From Lucifuga dentata (lineage: Eukaryota > Chordata > Actinopteri > Ophidiiformes > Bythitidae): a DNA stretch of 64,000 nt. The notes below the pieces were generated by a model. The model was not told the origin of the DNA, ran no database searches, and worked only from the letters and a program-made list of their open reading frames with translations. Below are positions 1 to 14,599 of the stretch, in pieces; the stretch's first letter is position 1, and every line of letters begins with the position of its first letter. Made by a program: the position numbers and the translations under genes. The stretch lies in NCBI GenBank assembly GCA_014773175.1, contig VXCM01000162.1, positions 313,237 to 377,236 of the forward strand, in the 5' to 3' direction.

Positions 1-3000
1 AACAATAATCACATTTTTATAATGCTGGTTTAGTTATTTTTCAGTTTTTCCATAACATCTTTTATTTTAAGTAGAGTAATTAGGAGAGATAGAGTTTCAG
101 AGGTAAAACTCATTTATTTTCTGAAGATGCAATGTTGGGTGACTAGAGTATTTACAAGGCTTGAATGGATGTGAAACTCTCCTGGCTGAATCTTCAGTAC
201 AGACACTGAAGAAGGATATTAAAAACAATCTAGTAATAAAAATTCAAAGGTACAAAACTGTGTACATAACTGTTAGTCAAATAGAAGGACTCCCAGGAAG
301 ACTTGTGATATGAAACATCACAGATCTTAAAATTAGGTTGTGCACACAGTTAATGGTAGGCTGAAACTAGCTTAAATCAATTAGCTTATGTATGTGGGAT
401 CAATTCAGCAGATATGGTGTTTTGTTTTTTTGTTTTTTTTTTACATTTCTGAATTTACTATAACTCAGACTGACACTTCTCCACAGAGCTGTTAGTATTC
501 ACAACCATCTGCCACAGCAATGTGATGGAAAAAATGTGATTCTAAGAAACAAAGTTTCAATATTTCTAACTCTTTATCAAAAATAACTGTATCATCAGAT
601 TAATCAAGGCACACATGTTTCTGCGTTGAATAACACTTATGTTTTTCTTCTGTACCCTATTGGAATTAGTGATGCCACTGAACACAACAGAATACTGTTA
701 GCATTCTAGGCAAAGGAATTGTATGATATGAGTGGATGAATGTCAGAATCTGAACTTTACTTTCTCTAATATTTCAGAATCTTCAGGATTGATGTCAAAC
801 CCTTTATCTGTAGCTCACCTGTAATTACTGTACATAATTTCTTTCAACTTTGTGCCTAAATGATGACTTCTGTGTCATTTTTAATGGATAAAGATTAAAT
901 TTAAAAAAACTTCCTTATTGTAAATCATAATATCTGTGATCTATCAGCACTGAATTTACTGTCCTTTCACATTGGTTTAGTTTAATTTTCCTGTTCTTAC
1001 ACCATGAAGTGATCAATGTCCTCTCAAAGCCATTATTTGCATGTATGACTTCCATCCCTCCTATTTTGTTCCAGAGAACAAGGTCAGATTCATTTCTGTT
1101 ATCTGCTCAGCTAACTTCTAATCGTCACTTGTCAGCTACTTGTCTGAGTCAGTGGCTGGCTTTTCACTCTTTCCAGTGGAAACTTCATTTATCTTGACAT
1201 TGTCAGACCCAGTTGCTGTGCACTGTTACAATTGCTTTGACCTTACTTCCTCTCTCAGAGAAACTCTACTGGTATAGGGAATTAAATGTCTATTATATCA
1301 TAAAGGAAAATAAGATTTTATGGGTGAGCTGGGTTATATTGACTGGCTTTTTTCAGTCTGGATATAATTTCTTCTTTGTTTGCTGTGTGGTAGCTGTCAG
1401 CTGTGCTGCATTAAACATTGCAGCCATTTGTCAAGATAGCATGATATTTTAATTCCAAAATCTTTTAAATGACCTTTATTTATCCACATTAAATTGTAAG
1501 GTGATTCCATTAAAAGTGACTTTTAAAAAAAGCAACACCTCTGTGACAGTCTCAGCAGAATGGAACATAAGCTACACAAAAGTGGCTTTTGGTGCAGGGC
1601 TTTGTTGGATTACATTACATTGTCCAGGTGCGATCTGTTATTGTGTCACTGCATCTGCTTTACTGATCTATCAGAACAATAACAAGTGATTGAGACATTT
1701 GGAAAATAAAAGCACTCAATGTATCTCAGATGGACCACCACAGCAAGCTAAAGATTTTACAGAGATTTTCACATGAAATGTCTTCAAACCATTTGCTGTG
1801 ATGATTAAACATTTAGCTGTTTTTATTAGTGTATGAGGCCACAAATAGAAACACCTAAAGAAGTTTTGGACAGTGATGGCAAGGAACAAGAACTGAGTCA
1901 AAGGTTTTAAATGGTGTGTCAGCTGTTTGTCTCTAAGTGGAAACAAAGTCAAAATCACACAGTCACATCTCATCCAGTTACTTGTTTGAATAGACATGTT
2001 CCATGGCAGGAATTAGTCAGTTCTTTCTCACTGTAGAATGAGGGAGTGACTGGAATAATTCCTTATTATGTCTGAGGTTATTTTTATTTACAAGCACTAT
2101 TTGTACAGTGTATTATAAATGCTCACCACACCTGCTAAATATAATTCTATAAAAATATGGACTAGACTTCAAATAAAGGACAAGTGGTTCTTGACTTCTA
2201 CAGACCCATCAGACTTGCTAATCTTTTTCCTTTGATGACACATTTTCTAGTTAGCTGAATAGTCAATGTCATGTAATATTCAATAGCAAAGGTTTCACTT
2301 TGGGAAGTCACTATAATGTTATTATATAATCCACTTTGTCCTCTGTGTGGATTTCTCTCCCTGTGAATATATGTGTAACAGCAGTACCACCCCAATACCA
2401 ATATTGACTCAGATACAGTCAGCTGTGGGTTCTTTTGCCTTTGCTGGACTGCTGATATCATTGATATATGTGGTTACTTATAGTAGTCAGTGTCACAACA
2501 CAATTAAATGATAAATGAAACCTTTTATTCTTGGCTCATTGGCTTGTTAGCTTTCTCCTAGAGTATATTCCATCTGGGCAATATTTACTATGTACTATAT
2601 ATTCTATACACATCATATTCACTATATGTCAGATTGAAATTGGCTCCATGTGTTTACTGTCAAAATCTGTAAATTGGCTTTTCCCAAAGAGAAATCTTGT
2701 CTTTAAATTATTTTCTGAAACAGTAAAGCAGGATAGATACACTTATGCAAACTATCTTGGATGTTCCAGTCAACAAATGCTGCTTTACGTGAGGATTATT
2801 TGCACCTAAATTAACTGTCCCAGCAATATCAGAACAAAAAAAAAAAAAAAAAAAAAAACATCTCTAATTTCAGTTGCCCTAAACTACAAGCTAATTTGAT
2901 TATTAAAAGTACAGTTTTCATATGTAAAGGATTTTAATTTCATTTGGGAGCAATGAACACTTCCATTAAACTGTCAGATGGCCTTTTGCAGTGCTTTTCT

Positions 3001-3953
3001 TAACAGCATAGTTGTAGGCATGTAGCATTTAAGTTTTGATCCAATTTTTATAAACACCTCTTTAAGAGAGCTCACTATTATTCAAAATTGAGAGAGGAGT
3101 TACTGGTATAAGACCAAAGAAGCAAAACAAGTGAAAAGGGAAATTAAACACACACTTCTTTTTTTTTTTTTTNTTTTTTTTTTTTTTTGGAAGTATAATT
3201 TCATAGATAAAGGTGTTTCCTCAAACACCAAACAATGTGATAGAAGTCTAACAAACATAATTGTTTTCCACATACTAGGAAGTAGCTCAGTGATTGTGTG
3301 TCACCTGAACTGTAATTATTTTTGTGTAGTTTAACTTTCGCTTATAATGTGCAGCTACAATATAGTGCCTTTATTCAGTTCTAAATGCTTGTTTGAGTTA
3401 GAGTAAGCTGGAAGGATTAACCTCAGTATAAGTTTGTTCCTCTTAAAAGAACTAAAAAACTCCAGCTTGCATTGCTCTGTAAAGCCAGCATTGTTTACTG
3501 AAACCAGCATGTGGGGAATATGCATTCTTTCCCTTAGGTTAAAACATAGTGGCTGTTTGACCTTGAGTGACCTTTCCCATAGTAACGTGAGGCACTCCTG
3601 CCCCATGTTAGCTTTTCAGTTTAGACAGTGAAAGTATTTCTACATTTGCTATATTTTGAATTATACTGTACCTTTGTATTCTTGCAACTTATCGAGCCTC
3701 AGAGGTCCATTTGGAATTTATCTGTTTTAATGGGACAATTACAGCAAACCGTATTCCATGACTGTTGTTGGGCAGAGCTTCTCTGAGGACAAGGCTTTTG
3801 ACTTGCAAATTTCTTCAATTCTCACTTCTACTTCATAAAATGAGCTGCTTCTGTAGCCTCTTACTGCTGAAACTAGGGGACATTTCAGTCTCTGATAACA
3901 ACTGCTGAATGCTTTATCATGTACCTCAAAAACAAGAAGGGATATTCACAATA

Positions 3954-4601
3954 TTAAAGGACCATACTGGCCATTTTGCATGTTTAAGCCTAACATATTC
4001 AATTTTCATACATGTTACGTTACTGACAATCATTTTCCAAAGGATAAAACCATATTTCAGCTTTCCTCATATTTTGCAAAATCTCATAACCTTTCAAAAT
4101 CAAATATTCAAGTGATACACCCACCTTAAAAATCGATGTTTTGCCTGCTAATAGTTATGCAGCCTTATGAAGTCATGGTCGTTTAAACTTTTTGATAAAT
4201 GGAGGTCTTCTTTCGGGACTATATTCCCCGGTGGAGGCATACATTCTCTGCACTTTTTATTGTGCTGAAACGCTAAAGTTACGAAACTTTGTAAAAAAAC
4301 CTGAATACACATCTTGTTTGTGATAATGGATTACCTATCCCAAGAACGTGTCAAGTATTAACAAGTTGATTTTAATAGCAGAATGAACTGAAACCAGTGG
4401 TGGTCTGGAAGGTAGGAAAAACATTTNAAGTTGATTTTAATAGCAGAATGAACTGAAACCAGTGGTGGTCTGGAAGGTAGGAAAAACATTTTTTTTAATT
4501 CACTGTTCCAGTAGTATGTTTTGGGAAATGTTGTGGATAACGTTATGTGTATGAAAATTAAATAGGCTCAAACATGCAAAATGGCCAGTATGGTCCTTTA
4601 A
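3954..4601 (-). mobile_element. TTAA-bounded inverted-repeat element, copy 1
   Basis: Both ends read TTAAAGGACCATACTGGCCA in inverted orientation, and about 95 bases of imperfect terminal inverted repeat can be followed inward. TTAA at each end may be a piggyBac-type target duplication or part of the repeat. No coding capacity. Its interior runs opposite to copies 2 and 3. An assembly duplication (n at 4427) inflates it by 65 bases, so the real length is about 583. Confidence 0.8.
4363..4490. repeat. 64-bp direct duplication around n at 4427
   Basis: 4363-4426 and 4428-4491 are the same sequence on either side of one n, inside repeat copy 1. Likely unmerged contig overlap. Confidence 0.85.
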
Positions 4602-6732
4602 AGCTATCAGTGGTGGACTGCTTCCATTTCTCCAAGACAAGGATTACTTCCAAAAATGCTTCGGAGCCTTATCTCAGCTCAATGCTTAAACAAAAATGAG
4701 ATGAGACCAGAAAGATGCTTCATTCTCTTACATTACATGTAAGAAGTTATAGATGCTAATAATATGTTTAGTAGAAAAGACTCCTGCCTCTGGGTTTGCT
4801 TCTATTTTACCAAACAAAAGAGATTTAGTTTGGGAAACTGGGATGTGTGTCTTTAAAAAAGCATTTGCATGTGTTCAGTTGCTGTTAAGGAAGCTGCTGG
4901 GTCAGATTTCATTGATTGAAACCTAAAACTGTCGTCCTGCTGTGACACAAGGTTGGTACGAGTGAAAACTCACTAGTTTGCTTACATTCAACCACTACTG
5001 AGGCTGCTTTAAAAATAAAATCAGTACTTTGTGACATATGCTTTGTCTAGGGTTTCAGGAGAGTTCCACCCTAAACCACATTGTCTTTGATAGTGTATTT
5101 TATTAGGTGTCTTATTGCTGTTGACATCCATTAAAGACTGAAATTTGAAATGTTTAAATGCAAGAGCTCCCAGTTTCCTATAGTTATACTATACTGTGGC
5201 CACTGTAAAGCAAAAGTTTGATGTAGGGAAGTCTAAGATGTGTTAAAAGTCACCCAGCATCTGTTTACACTTGATCATGGTGTCCTGTCTCTGTGGGAGG
5301 GACAGTCTCAGCCCTGCCCTGCAGCACATGCTGTAAAACCATCAGAATAAACCAACTCTCACCTTTCTAAATCCCAGAAAACCAATACATTCCTTTTCTT
5401 TTTCCTTTGTCTGTCAGCTCAGGTAGGCCAGATCCATAGCATCGTGAGAAAAGTAGGCAGGTAAACAGTGGATAATGAGTCCTGCTGATCTGCATTATTC
5501 GTGCCTGCGTCCCGATTACAAGCAAGTGACCAGTGTCTCTGTTCAAGTTATGATATCCAAAAACACTAGAACTGTCAACCTAAATGCACTCTACACAACC
5601 TGCATGTCCAGGACAGTGTTAGGGATTTTTAGGGGGAAAAAATGGAAGATTATGATAACTGTAACTGACATTTCCATACCTGTGAAGGCACTATTTGCAC
5701 TGGCTCAAGGTCATTGCATTCGTTGGGAATTAGTCATGCCTGGAAAAGAAACCCAGACCATGTCAGACCAGTTTTGAGTGAGAATGCTTCACCTAGTCTG
5801 GTTAGGTTTGGAATGGATCACCCTGCAGTGGTCATAGCGGTCCTGCTGTGTGTGTCAAAGTGACTCAAGCCAGATACTGCCATTGTGGCTGAGGTTTAGG
5901 GTTGGTTGGGAACTGTCACCCCTTTTAAGATTTAACACATTATTACTTCTGTGGCCTAAGACAGTTTAGTTAATGTGTGTGAACTTCTACCACTTGTCCC
6001 TAAAGTTAGACACTTGAACACTTAAATTTATGCTGTCACTGTGTTGTAAAATCAATCAATGGGGGTATCGTTTCTTGAATGTCTCAATGCCTCAACTTCT
6101 CTTGAAAATTAAGTTGATATTTCAGTTTTGCTAAAAGCTTTTAACCACAGTTTTAACCTCACTGGAGTGTTAGAACTCACACAAAAATGTTATGGCTCCA
6201 CAAGATTAGATCCCTATTCATTTTCAATGGAGTAGTGCCAGATTTTACATTCCAGTGACATCACTAATTCAAGGGTCAGTTCTCCAGTTTGTAGTCTGAG
6301 AAAAGAGTAACACGTGTACACAAACACTCATTGAACTCTTTGCAGACACTAGGTTAATGTGAATGTTTAGAATAGAATCACAAAGAGCAGAAAGCTGTTG
6401 CTGCAGTTTCTGACCACACCCACTCATGATGTCACAGCAGATAGGAGACAACTGCTGTGACATCACTGAGTGGGACGTGGCTTAGTCAGCAGCCATCAGT
6501 TGTTAAGGTGCCAATTTCATATGTATTCACTATTTTGTTTTCACTATTTTCACTATTTTGTTAAGACATTAAAAAAAATAAACAGCTGCCACAAAGTATG
6601 ATCAAAGATATAATTCTACCCATAATAAAATACACAGAATTTGGCTACATACTCCTATGGACACACAAGCAAATATGATGCAGCATCAGCCTGCAATTTT
6701 CATTCAAGTACTTTTTATATCAGTAATTAAAA

Positions 6733-6734
6733 AA

Positions 6735-6774
<40 letters not shown>

Positions 6775-6801
6775 ATAAATTAGATGTTTAAGTNTAAAAA
6801 A

Positions 6802-6840
<39 letters not shown>
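6733..6840. repeat. AT dinucleotide tract, duplicated across n at 6794
   Basis: TA/AT repeat with its flank present twice: 6728-6793 and 6795-6860 are identical 66-bp blocks on either side of a single n. The second block is probably an assembly artefact. Confidence 0.85.
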
Positions 6841-6841
<1 letters not shown>

Positions 6842-7281
6842 ATAAATTAGATGTTTAAGTGAGCCTGTGTGTCTTTAGAGTTTTATTTTTAGCCTATTCC
6901 TGACTGAATGATAAACCTGAATCTTAGAGGAACATTTGCAGAGTCAGGTTGCATTAAAAATCCCAATGTGAAAATAAATCATTTTGGTTACCTCTAGGTC
7001 CAGCATTTCTGTTCTGCATTTTTGAAAATTTCACCTTCCATGCATAGTATAACACAACCACATTATGTGTGAGTCAGTTTGGTTCACTCTTTAATCAAAT
7101 TTCAGCCTCATCAAGAGGTTTCAACACCACTTTAGAGGAAGAGGCTAGGGTGTGTGTGTGTGTATGTGTATGTGTGGCTTAGAGTGACCTCAGTGAGCAT
7201 TTCATTCCTCCAAAGTTCAGAAGTCAGACAGCCTCACACTGTGGGTCACACACACTCTGCTTCTGGGAGATCCATTGACAT

Positions 7282-7285
7282 TCTC

Positions 7286-7320
<35 letters not shown>
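7282..7320. repeat. CT microsatellite
   Basis: TC repeat with one interruption (TCTG). A short GT-rich stretch lies at 7151-7176. Confidence 0.95.
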
Positions 7321-7325
<5 letters not shown>

Positions 7326-8687
7326 TCCTGTCTTAGAAGCTAACTATCTCTGTCAGCAGTTTTATATTGTATGATCCTGGCCTGACTACACTCTTCATTG
7401 GACAAAGTGCAGACGCAAGCAATAGAGACCAGGTGGAAATACTGTTTGGAGAATAAAACCTCCTTTAACTCTGTTTAGTTTAGATCAAACCAGATATGAT
7501 TCCAACAAGAACAAGGAGGATAATCAATCAAAGCAACCCACACATTACTGGACTAAATGTGAATTGGAACTATTTCCTGGCTTCTTTTAGTGCAGTTCTA
7601 GAATGGACAGTCCTTGTAGCAATTATAGTAGTTTTAAAGTGTCATTTTCCAGTAGTAGTATTACAGGAAATGAATGACTCAATGAGATAAATATCCTATA
7701 TTTACTATTTAAAGTACCATACCTGTGGTAACAATTGCATGCTTGAGTTTATTTACTGCAGATTATGATACTTTACTAATGGCCATTCTCCAAAGCATTC
7801 CATAAGTTTTTAGACTGATTTGTCATTTTTAAGCAGATTTCCATTTCAGTATGATTTTTAAAAAAATAACTTGCAGAAATTTTAAACTTTCATGACATTG
7901 GAAATCTCTGAGTGAACATTTATACATTTACTTTTGTCAAACTTAACTATATTTAGTGTGGTAATCCAGTTGTACCCAGAGGCTTTTTTGAAAAACATTC
8001 TTATTGGTGTGTTTACACAGCTTGTGAAGCCTTGCATTCAGAAAATCAAACCTGAAACAATAACTGAACAAGAACTTTGTGGAAAGGATAATTGGTAAAT
8101 GGTGAGCGTTGTGTCTTGGATTAAAAGTTTTTTAGCATTTGCCATTCAGCTCTCAAGTTGTGAAGGTCAGTTAAGCACTTCAAGTTCCACAAAAAAAAAA
8201 ACAGTTCCTACTCACAAGTGTATTGCCATCTGTCAATTACGTTGCATTGCCAAACAAAACAAAGGCAGCTCATCTTAACTGTGATGAATTGCATATCTTA
8301 AGCAAATTTCCAGTCTCTGCTAGTTGATTTTCAATATGATCCATCCAGTGGCTGCCTGGAGGGTAGAAGAAATGAATCCAAATTTTATGGTATTCTTTTG
8401 AATATGGTTGGCAGTAACGTTAAGCATACATGAGTTGTAGTTAATTGGGTAAAACATCCACAACCACAGGTATGATGCTTTCAACCTGAGCTGTTTGTCT
8501 GGTTGCTGCATTAATGTTAATGTCTGTTTGATGTATGCAGTGAATATTCGTTGAAGGTCAGGACACATTGTGGCCTCCAACATGCATCAGAATGTTTTAG
8601 AATATACTGTAGTTTTATCTTTAAACTACTGTAAATCTCATTATTCTTGACCAACAAACTCAGCTGAGCCAAATTTTCCTGCTCTAG

Positions 8688-9215
8688 TAGGGCTGGGCGA
8701 TATGGCCTAAAAATAAAATCTCGATTTTTTTCACACTGATGGCCGATTTTCGATTTTAATCAATATTTTTATTAGAATAATAAATTCTCGGGCTTTCTAA
8801 CCAAAAACTTTTAAACTAAAAGGTTTTAGCAGCGATGTCCAGGTTCCTGAGGAACACCAGCCTGTCTGCTGCCTCTTGATGCTCTGACATGTTATAGTAT
8901 TCCACCTACAGACCTGTTTGCTGCACGCCGTGAAGAGTGCAGCAAAGGTGTGCAGCAAACAGGTCTGTAAAGTTTATAGGAGCTCAGAGCCGTGAAACAC
9001 AAAACCGAACAACTACCAAATGATGAAGTGACGTTACCTTTTTTAGAAACAAGCTCATCTTCAGTCGAAGTGTTTGTTAGCATCTTGCTAGCATGTCTGA
9101 CCTGCTGAAAGCTTCGTGGGCATGACATCAGTGAACGTGACAGACCGTTGATTGGTAAAGTTGGAAACGGCATGTGTGTCCACTGCAGGCGGAACCTCAT
9201 GGACACGCGAAAGTA

Positions 9216-9246
<31 letters not shown>

Positions 9247-9332
9247 TCGATTTTCTGATTCAGCCATTTTATACAACAGGCCAAAACGTAAACTCGAATT
9301 AATCAATTAAATCGATTTATCGCCCAGCCCTA
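8688..9332. mobile_element. hAT-like MITE with TAGGGCTGGGCGATA ends
   Basis: Starts TAGGGCTGGGCGATATGG and ends ATCGCCCAGCCCTA as an inverted repeat, a terminus I recognise from abundant fish non-autonomous elements. The interior is AT-rich with CGATTTT repeats, a poly-A tract and an internal hairpin (8908-8926 with 8950-8968). No clear target duplication or transposase. Superfamily is from memory and tentative. Confidence 0.75.
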
Positions 9333-9395
9333 GCTGCCAGTTTGAAAGAATCAGGCGAATGCACCTTCAGGCCATCATTGTTTCTCCACTCTCCA

Positions 9396-9419
9396 CTTTC
9401 TTTCTTTCTTTCTTTCTTT
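9396..9419. repeat. CTTT tetranucleotide microsatellite
   Basis: About six CTTT units just after the hAT-like MITE. Confidence 0.9.
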
Positions 9420-11151
9420 AAAGCTGGATCTGTATGTTTCAATGAAGACATTTTATGATCAAATGTAGGTATACAGTAGTTACATAATATCTAGGTATAG
9501 TTACATAATATCTATCAAATCCCTCCAGCTTCAGGTTCCAAACCAGGACAAAGCAAAACAAAAGCCATATTTCATAAGACTGAGAGGTTCTCTGGAAATG
9601 TGCTTAACATTCACCATGGCCACAATTATCCTTTAATTTGTGAGACATGTTCACTAAAATAGATTACTTGAAGCTTTGTTGGCTCCATAACCAAGGGACT
9701 TTTCAGCTATTGTTGGTCAGTACTGAAAATAATTTGGAAATGGGCATTACTTTTGAATTTGTGCCTGACTTGATGCCTGACTTCTACAGTCATATTATTA
9801 GACAACATTATCATTTCTTTTACCACCAGTTGTTCATTTCCTTTTGCAAAAGGAATATAGCATCGGCACATGTGCACATAAAAAAGGCATAACCAGTGTG
9901 TAAGTTTGTGGAGTTTTACTAAAGAATATATTATGTGTCTTCTAAAAGGTTTAATCTGTAATTATTGAGAATGAATTATTTTGGAACACATAACCAACAA
10001 AATACAGGTAAACTTTTGATATCATGTTCATGTTTGCACCTCTGCCCTTATAAGTACTCATCAGACATGGGGGTTCGGTACTATAACACGATTATTTCTT
10101 TCCAGTCTGTTCCAGGCCAAATTCAAAATGATATCCACTGACAGGAGAGAGTACTGTGGCATTTCCCTGTAGTCTCACTCAGTCCGTGACCTCTTAGTTT
10201 ACATCGTAGTACTCAGAGGGCTGAACGCTTAAACTTGATCTAGCTCCAGAGGCAAGTTTCTGTTTAATCAGAACCGAGAGGCCTGAGCTAACACAGCCTG
10301 AGGTTTGTACATCCAATTCATTAAAAGCTCATTTCCTAATGTGACGATGAAAAGCAGCAGATAGACCTGTTTGTGGCACAAACAAGGAAGAGGTGGAGAA
10401 TAGTGGAATGCTGTATGAGCCTTTGTTTGACATCAGGCTGCTCTTCCATTTACCTTTGCCATGAGTTTTACAGACTTTTCCTCTTTTATGTAGCTCTATC
10501 AAGTACAATTAGTGAACATTCACCATGGCCACAACGTTACAATTATGTTACAATTAGCGAGTTTGCCAATTATTTTGGTATGCAGTGATTAATGACTTTG
10601 ATTGGTTCTTATTTTAGAAGAGAGGAATTTGCTCTCATGGCTTTAATCCAGGTTTGTGGCAGAGGACAGAGGAGAAAACTCACTCCTAACACATGGTGGG
10701 CTGTGTGTCAAATCCAGGGGTGGAACAGGAGAATGGCAAAGAAGAGAGAAATGAGGGGAAAAGTGCCGTTTATGATACTGAATCAAACCCAGCCATTTCC
10801 CGTATCCCGAGCCAGCTCTGCTCAGCACTCTCCATATATGGCAATGGTATTTGCATGAAGGGAAAGCCTGAGCTTATGGATCGGGGACTGGTGTTGAAAT
10901 TCCTTTGTATTAACTTCTGGGAAAAGGTCTGGTCCTGTAGTTTTGTAACGCTGTAATAATCTTTTATTCTCAGAGGGAAAATTAATCAAGACAACAGAGC
11001 ATTGCAACACTAAAAGTGTCAATTTGAATCTTTTTCATACTTCCATTAATACTTGTTTTTGTCAATAGTTGTCAAAATATCATACTTATTTAGATAAAAC
11101 TGTTTTTTACTGTAGCACGGTGTATGACTCATCAGATGCTCAGTTGCTCTG

Positions 11152-11259
11152 GTGTGTGTGTGTGTGTGTCTGTGTGTGTTGCTAAGCGGCACTCAGAAGG
11201 AAGGCTGGTTCCATGGTGATGCTGTTGTTAAAACCGTTATACACTCCAGCATTATCCCC

Positions 11260-11295
<36 letters not shown>
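11152..11295. repeat. two GT microsatellites (11152-11180 and 11262-11295)
   Basis: Two GT tracts separated by about 80 bases of unique sequence. Confidence 0.95.
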
Positions 11296-11298
<3 letters not shown>

Positions 11299-12279
11299 CA
11301 TAAATGTGCATAATTGTGCATAAACCTTACTCAGACTTTCTTTAATCTGAGCCAAAGGGATCACTTATCACAAAAATCTGTGAAATACAGCTTGGTGTCA
11401 GATGATACATCTTTGTTAGGAGATGCACCTTTTTCTGTAAAAAGAGGAAAAGGGAAATTCTGCCATCAATTTAAGGAGTTACTTCATTTTGTATACATAC
11501 TGTACATGCATATACATACATACATGTACATACATACATTTGTGTGTGAGTGAATCCTCACTGCTGACATGGTGTGCTGTAATGCTTAACCTGCCTGTAA
11601 ATGTGATCTCACTCTTTATTTTGAGTTGAGTTCATAACTAATGTGCAGAGCATTATCCGTATTTGTCCCTGTGAGGCAGCCACCCACCCACCCACTGTTA
11701 GTGAGGACCTAATTGAAGACAGGAAGTTCCTGCCTTTAATTACATCATCATCTAATAGGTGGGGGACAGTAGGGAGGTTGGGAAGGACAAGGGATCTGAT
11801 ATTAGCCTTAATTCATGAAGGGGTTTATCTGTCGACATAAGCCAATACCAAATACCAACAGTATTCCCCACATTAGTTTTGAACTGAGGAAGACTTTTGT
11901 TTAAACAAGAAATATCTTTGATCAAAACTCTGATCCAGTAATTGTACTTAACCTCCCAAACATTTTAGTACCTGAATAACTGAGATAAACAGTTTAACTT
12001 TAATGTAAATAAATCTCATTAAGACACCAAAAACGGCTACTGTTAGTGAATGAATACTGAAGATACCACTGTCTTTTGGGAGTAACTGCTTGAAACATAC
12101 AGAGAAGCTGGAATTTAAAAGAAGAAAGCATTTGACTGAAGGTTGCTGGTTCAAATCTCCAGACAAAACAGAAAATCTCATTTGAACAAGTGACCTTGAA
12201 ACTCCTCCCATTTATTTATGCAGTACAACAATGCTCAACCCTCAGCCTGCAGAGGAGTGTAGGGAACCTCCCAGGCGTC

Positions 12280-12304
12280 TGTGTGTGTGTGTGTGTGTGT
12301 GTGT
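12280..12304. repeat. GT microsatellite
   Basis: Uninterrupted TG repeat of about 12 units. Confidence 0.95.
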
Positions 12305-14599
12305 GCCGCCCTCCTTCCCTGTACAGCTACCCCCATAGTCTTCAGCTGAGAATACAGTCTTAGTCTTCTTGCCTCATTAAACAAGGCCTAAATCAACACA
12401 GATGAAACAATCTTGAGTATATTTGTCTTTTTACCTCCTACGCTTTCAGCTTATTACCTCTGCTCTCTTGAATCTGCGCACTATCATTCCAAACATAGCA
12501 GGGAGAGGTTAAAAATAGCACGCTCAATTGTTTTCACTTGGTGGTTGGCCCAACATTCAGTTAAATTCTGTTTTTAGAAGAAAGGTTTGCATCTGTCAAA
12601 GTACTGCTTTTAAAAAGGAGGTGCCAGGAAAAGGGTAGAAGAATATACTGGTAATTGCAAAAACAGAGGAAGTATTTGAGTTTATGAGCAACACAAAGAA
12701 AAGCAAAGACAGGGACAGAATTACTTACTGGGAAGTGGGCATGAACACAATCTAGCAGATATTCTTTATTATTGATTTGTATTAGTTGTTGTCTCAGCAA
12801 AAACTACTCTTCCTGGGGCCACATAAAAAATGCATAGAATCTATAGATGCTTCCACTTACACTTTACAGCACACACACTTTGCAGCACAACACTAATTTG
12901 CAACCATTAAAGAGGACTTCACCAATTTACACATCAAATTTAGTTTCTTGATCAGGGAGAACACTATTCAATATGTTAAAACAACTGTATAAAGGTTTTT
13001 GCTGGTGTAGAAGAGGCTGTGCAAAGGCATGGAAATGGACGCTTATGACATCACAAGGATTACTTCTTGTTGGTACTGAAGGCTACAGAAAACTAAAAAC
13101 TAAAGCCGACCCTAGATATATATTTTTAGCTAATTCCTTTAGTTTTCAAATGCATAGTCATCAGCAACCTCACATTTACAACCACAATATACAAAATATA
13201 ATATTTAGAAATCTCAGCAAGTGTGTTAGAATAAAGGCTTTTGTAACGACTCTTTTGAAATGGATGCAGCTTCTGAGTAGGCTTTAATCTGTAGCAGTTA
13301 TCCATTCTCTTTATGTATTTATGCATGTGTGTTTGTGTGGGAGTTTCCTGTTTCTCTTTGAGTGTAAATGTTTCACACCATTAATTTAATTCATTAACAC
13401 CTATCAGATTTTCATATATTCTCCTCTGCTTTCATTCGTAGTGTGTCAGGAGGTGTTTATGATGTTCCTGAGAGTGACGTTACCTATAAGCATCCCTTCC
13501 TACCACACCTAAAGCTATAAAACATGTTAATGGGTGTGATGTGGAGAATTAATCAAGCATTACTTTGCTGTTTCCCTCCTGAGGGAAAATAGAAGAACGA
13601 GGCTGAAAAGTTGTTAACATTTCTCACCATCTCCCATGCTATAACTCTGTAAAGTGGTTTTAATTTTGCTGGTGTAAAGAATATAGTCACCCTTGAGGGT
13701 ATAAAGAGCTGGTTGGCCTCCTTCCTAGATTAATAATTTACAGTTAATTACTAAACACACTATGACTTTCCACTGGTTCATTTTGTAGTATGGTGCTACT
13801 GTGTGGTCTTTAAGTATTAACGTTTGGCCCTCAGCTGTTTTTATTCAGGTCCTAACTTAGTTTTTGTTGGTTTTTAGTCACACTTTGTTTGCTATTTATA
13901 GTGATTGCTTTCCTCTCACTGCACAGATTATGCTAGTCAGTGGATTTTGAGAATATTTGGATATATTGCACATTTTTTGCCTGCTGTAAGACTCAGGAAC
14001 CTTAGAAGTACAAATCAAAGCATAAGAAAACAGAAGACAATGTTAATATTCCTTAAAAATTAGGAAAAAAAAAATCCATTAATGCCAAGTTTCATTATCT
14101 GTTAAATTCCCATTTTTTTAATTTTAATTTTGAGAGGACATAGGAATTCAATTTTGCATACATGGTCGCTGAAAATTGATTTTATTTCCTTTGAGAGTAT
14201 TGTTACACTGTAAGCCCTGATATGTTCATTCAACTTAAAAAAAAAAAAAAAAAAAAAAANGTTATGCATTGTTGAACAAACAAAAAAGTATATGTTCAAT
14301 GAACCTAGGATTCTCAAAAGAAAAGCTTCAAATTTTTAGGTACAATGAACTAATATTGCATGATTAGAACAACTTTATCTGCTCTTTACAGGCAGCATTT
14401 TTTCAGTAAGTGGAGAATAATTCCATTTTTTTTCAGAATCAGAATTGTTTTCTGTAATCATTTGCAATTATTTTGATAGTTATGGTAATACCTTTTTTTA
14501 AAAATATCAACAAGTGTTGACAGTTGCATAAAGATGTACTTGCATAATCACGTAGGGGCTCATTTAATCTTGAGATGATCAAAAACACCACTCAATAAC

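Noticed and set aside
8092..8107. ATG directly followed by gtgagc as candidate myo1e exon 1
   Set aside because: A strong donor after an ATG, but the surroundings are AT-rich with no CpG island, no TATA-like or conserved 5' UTR features, and such a short match is expected by chance in 15 kb.
9607..10540. Twenty-base word AACATTCACCATGGCCACAA found twice (near 9607 and 10515)
   Set aside because: Flanks do not match beyond the word, so there is no evidence for a longer duplication or element.
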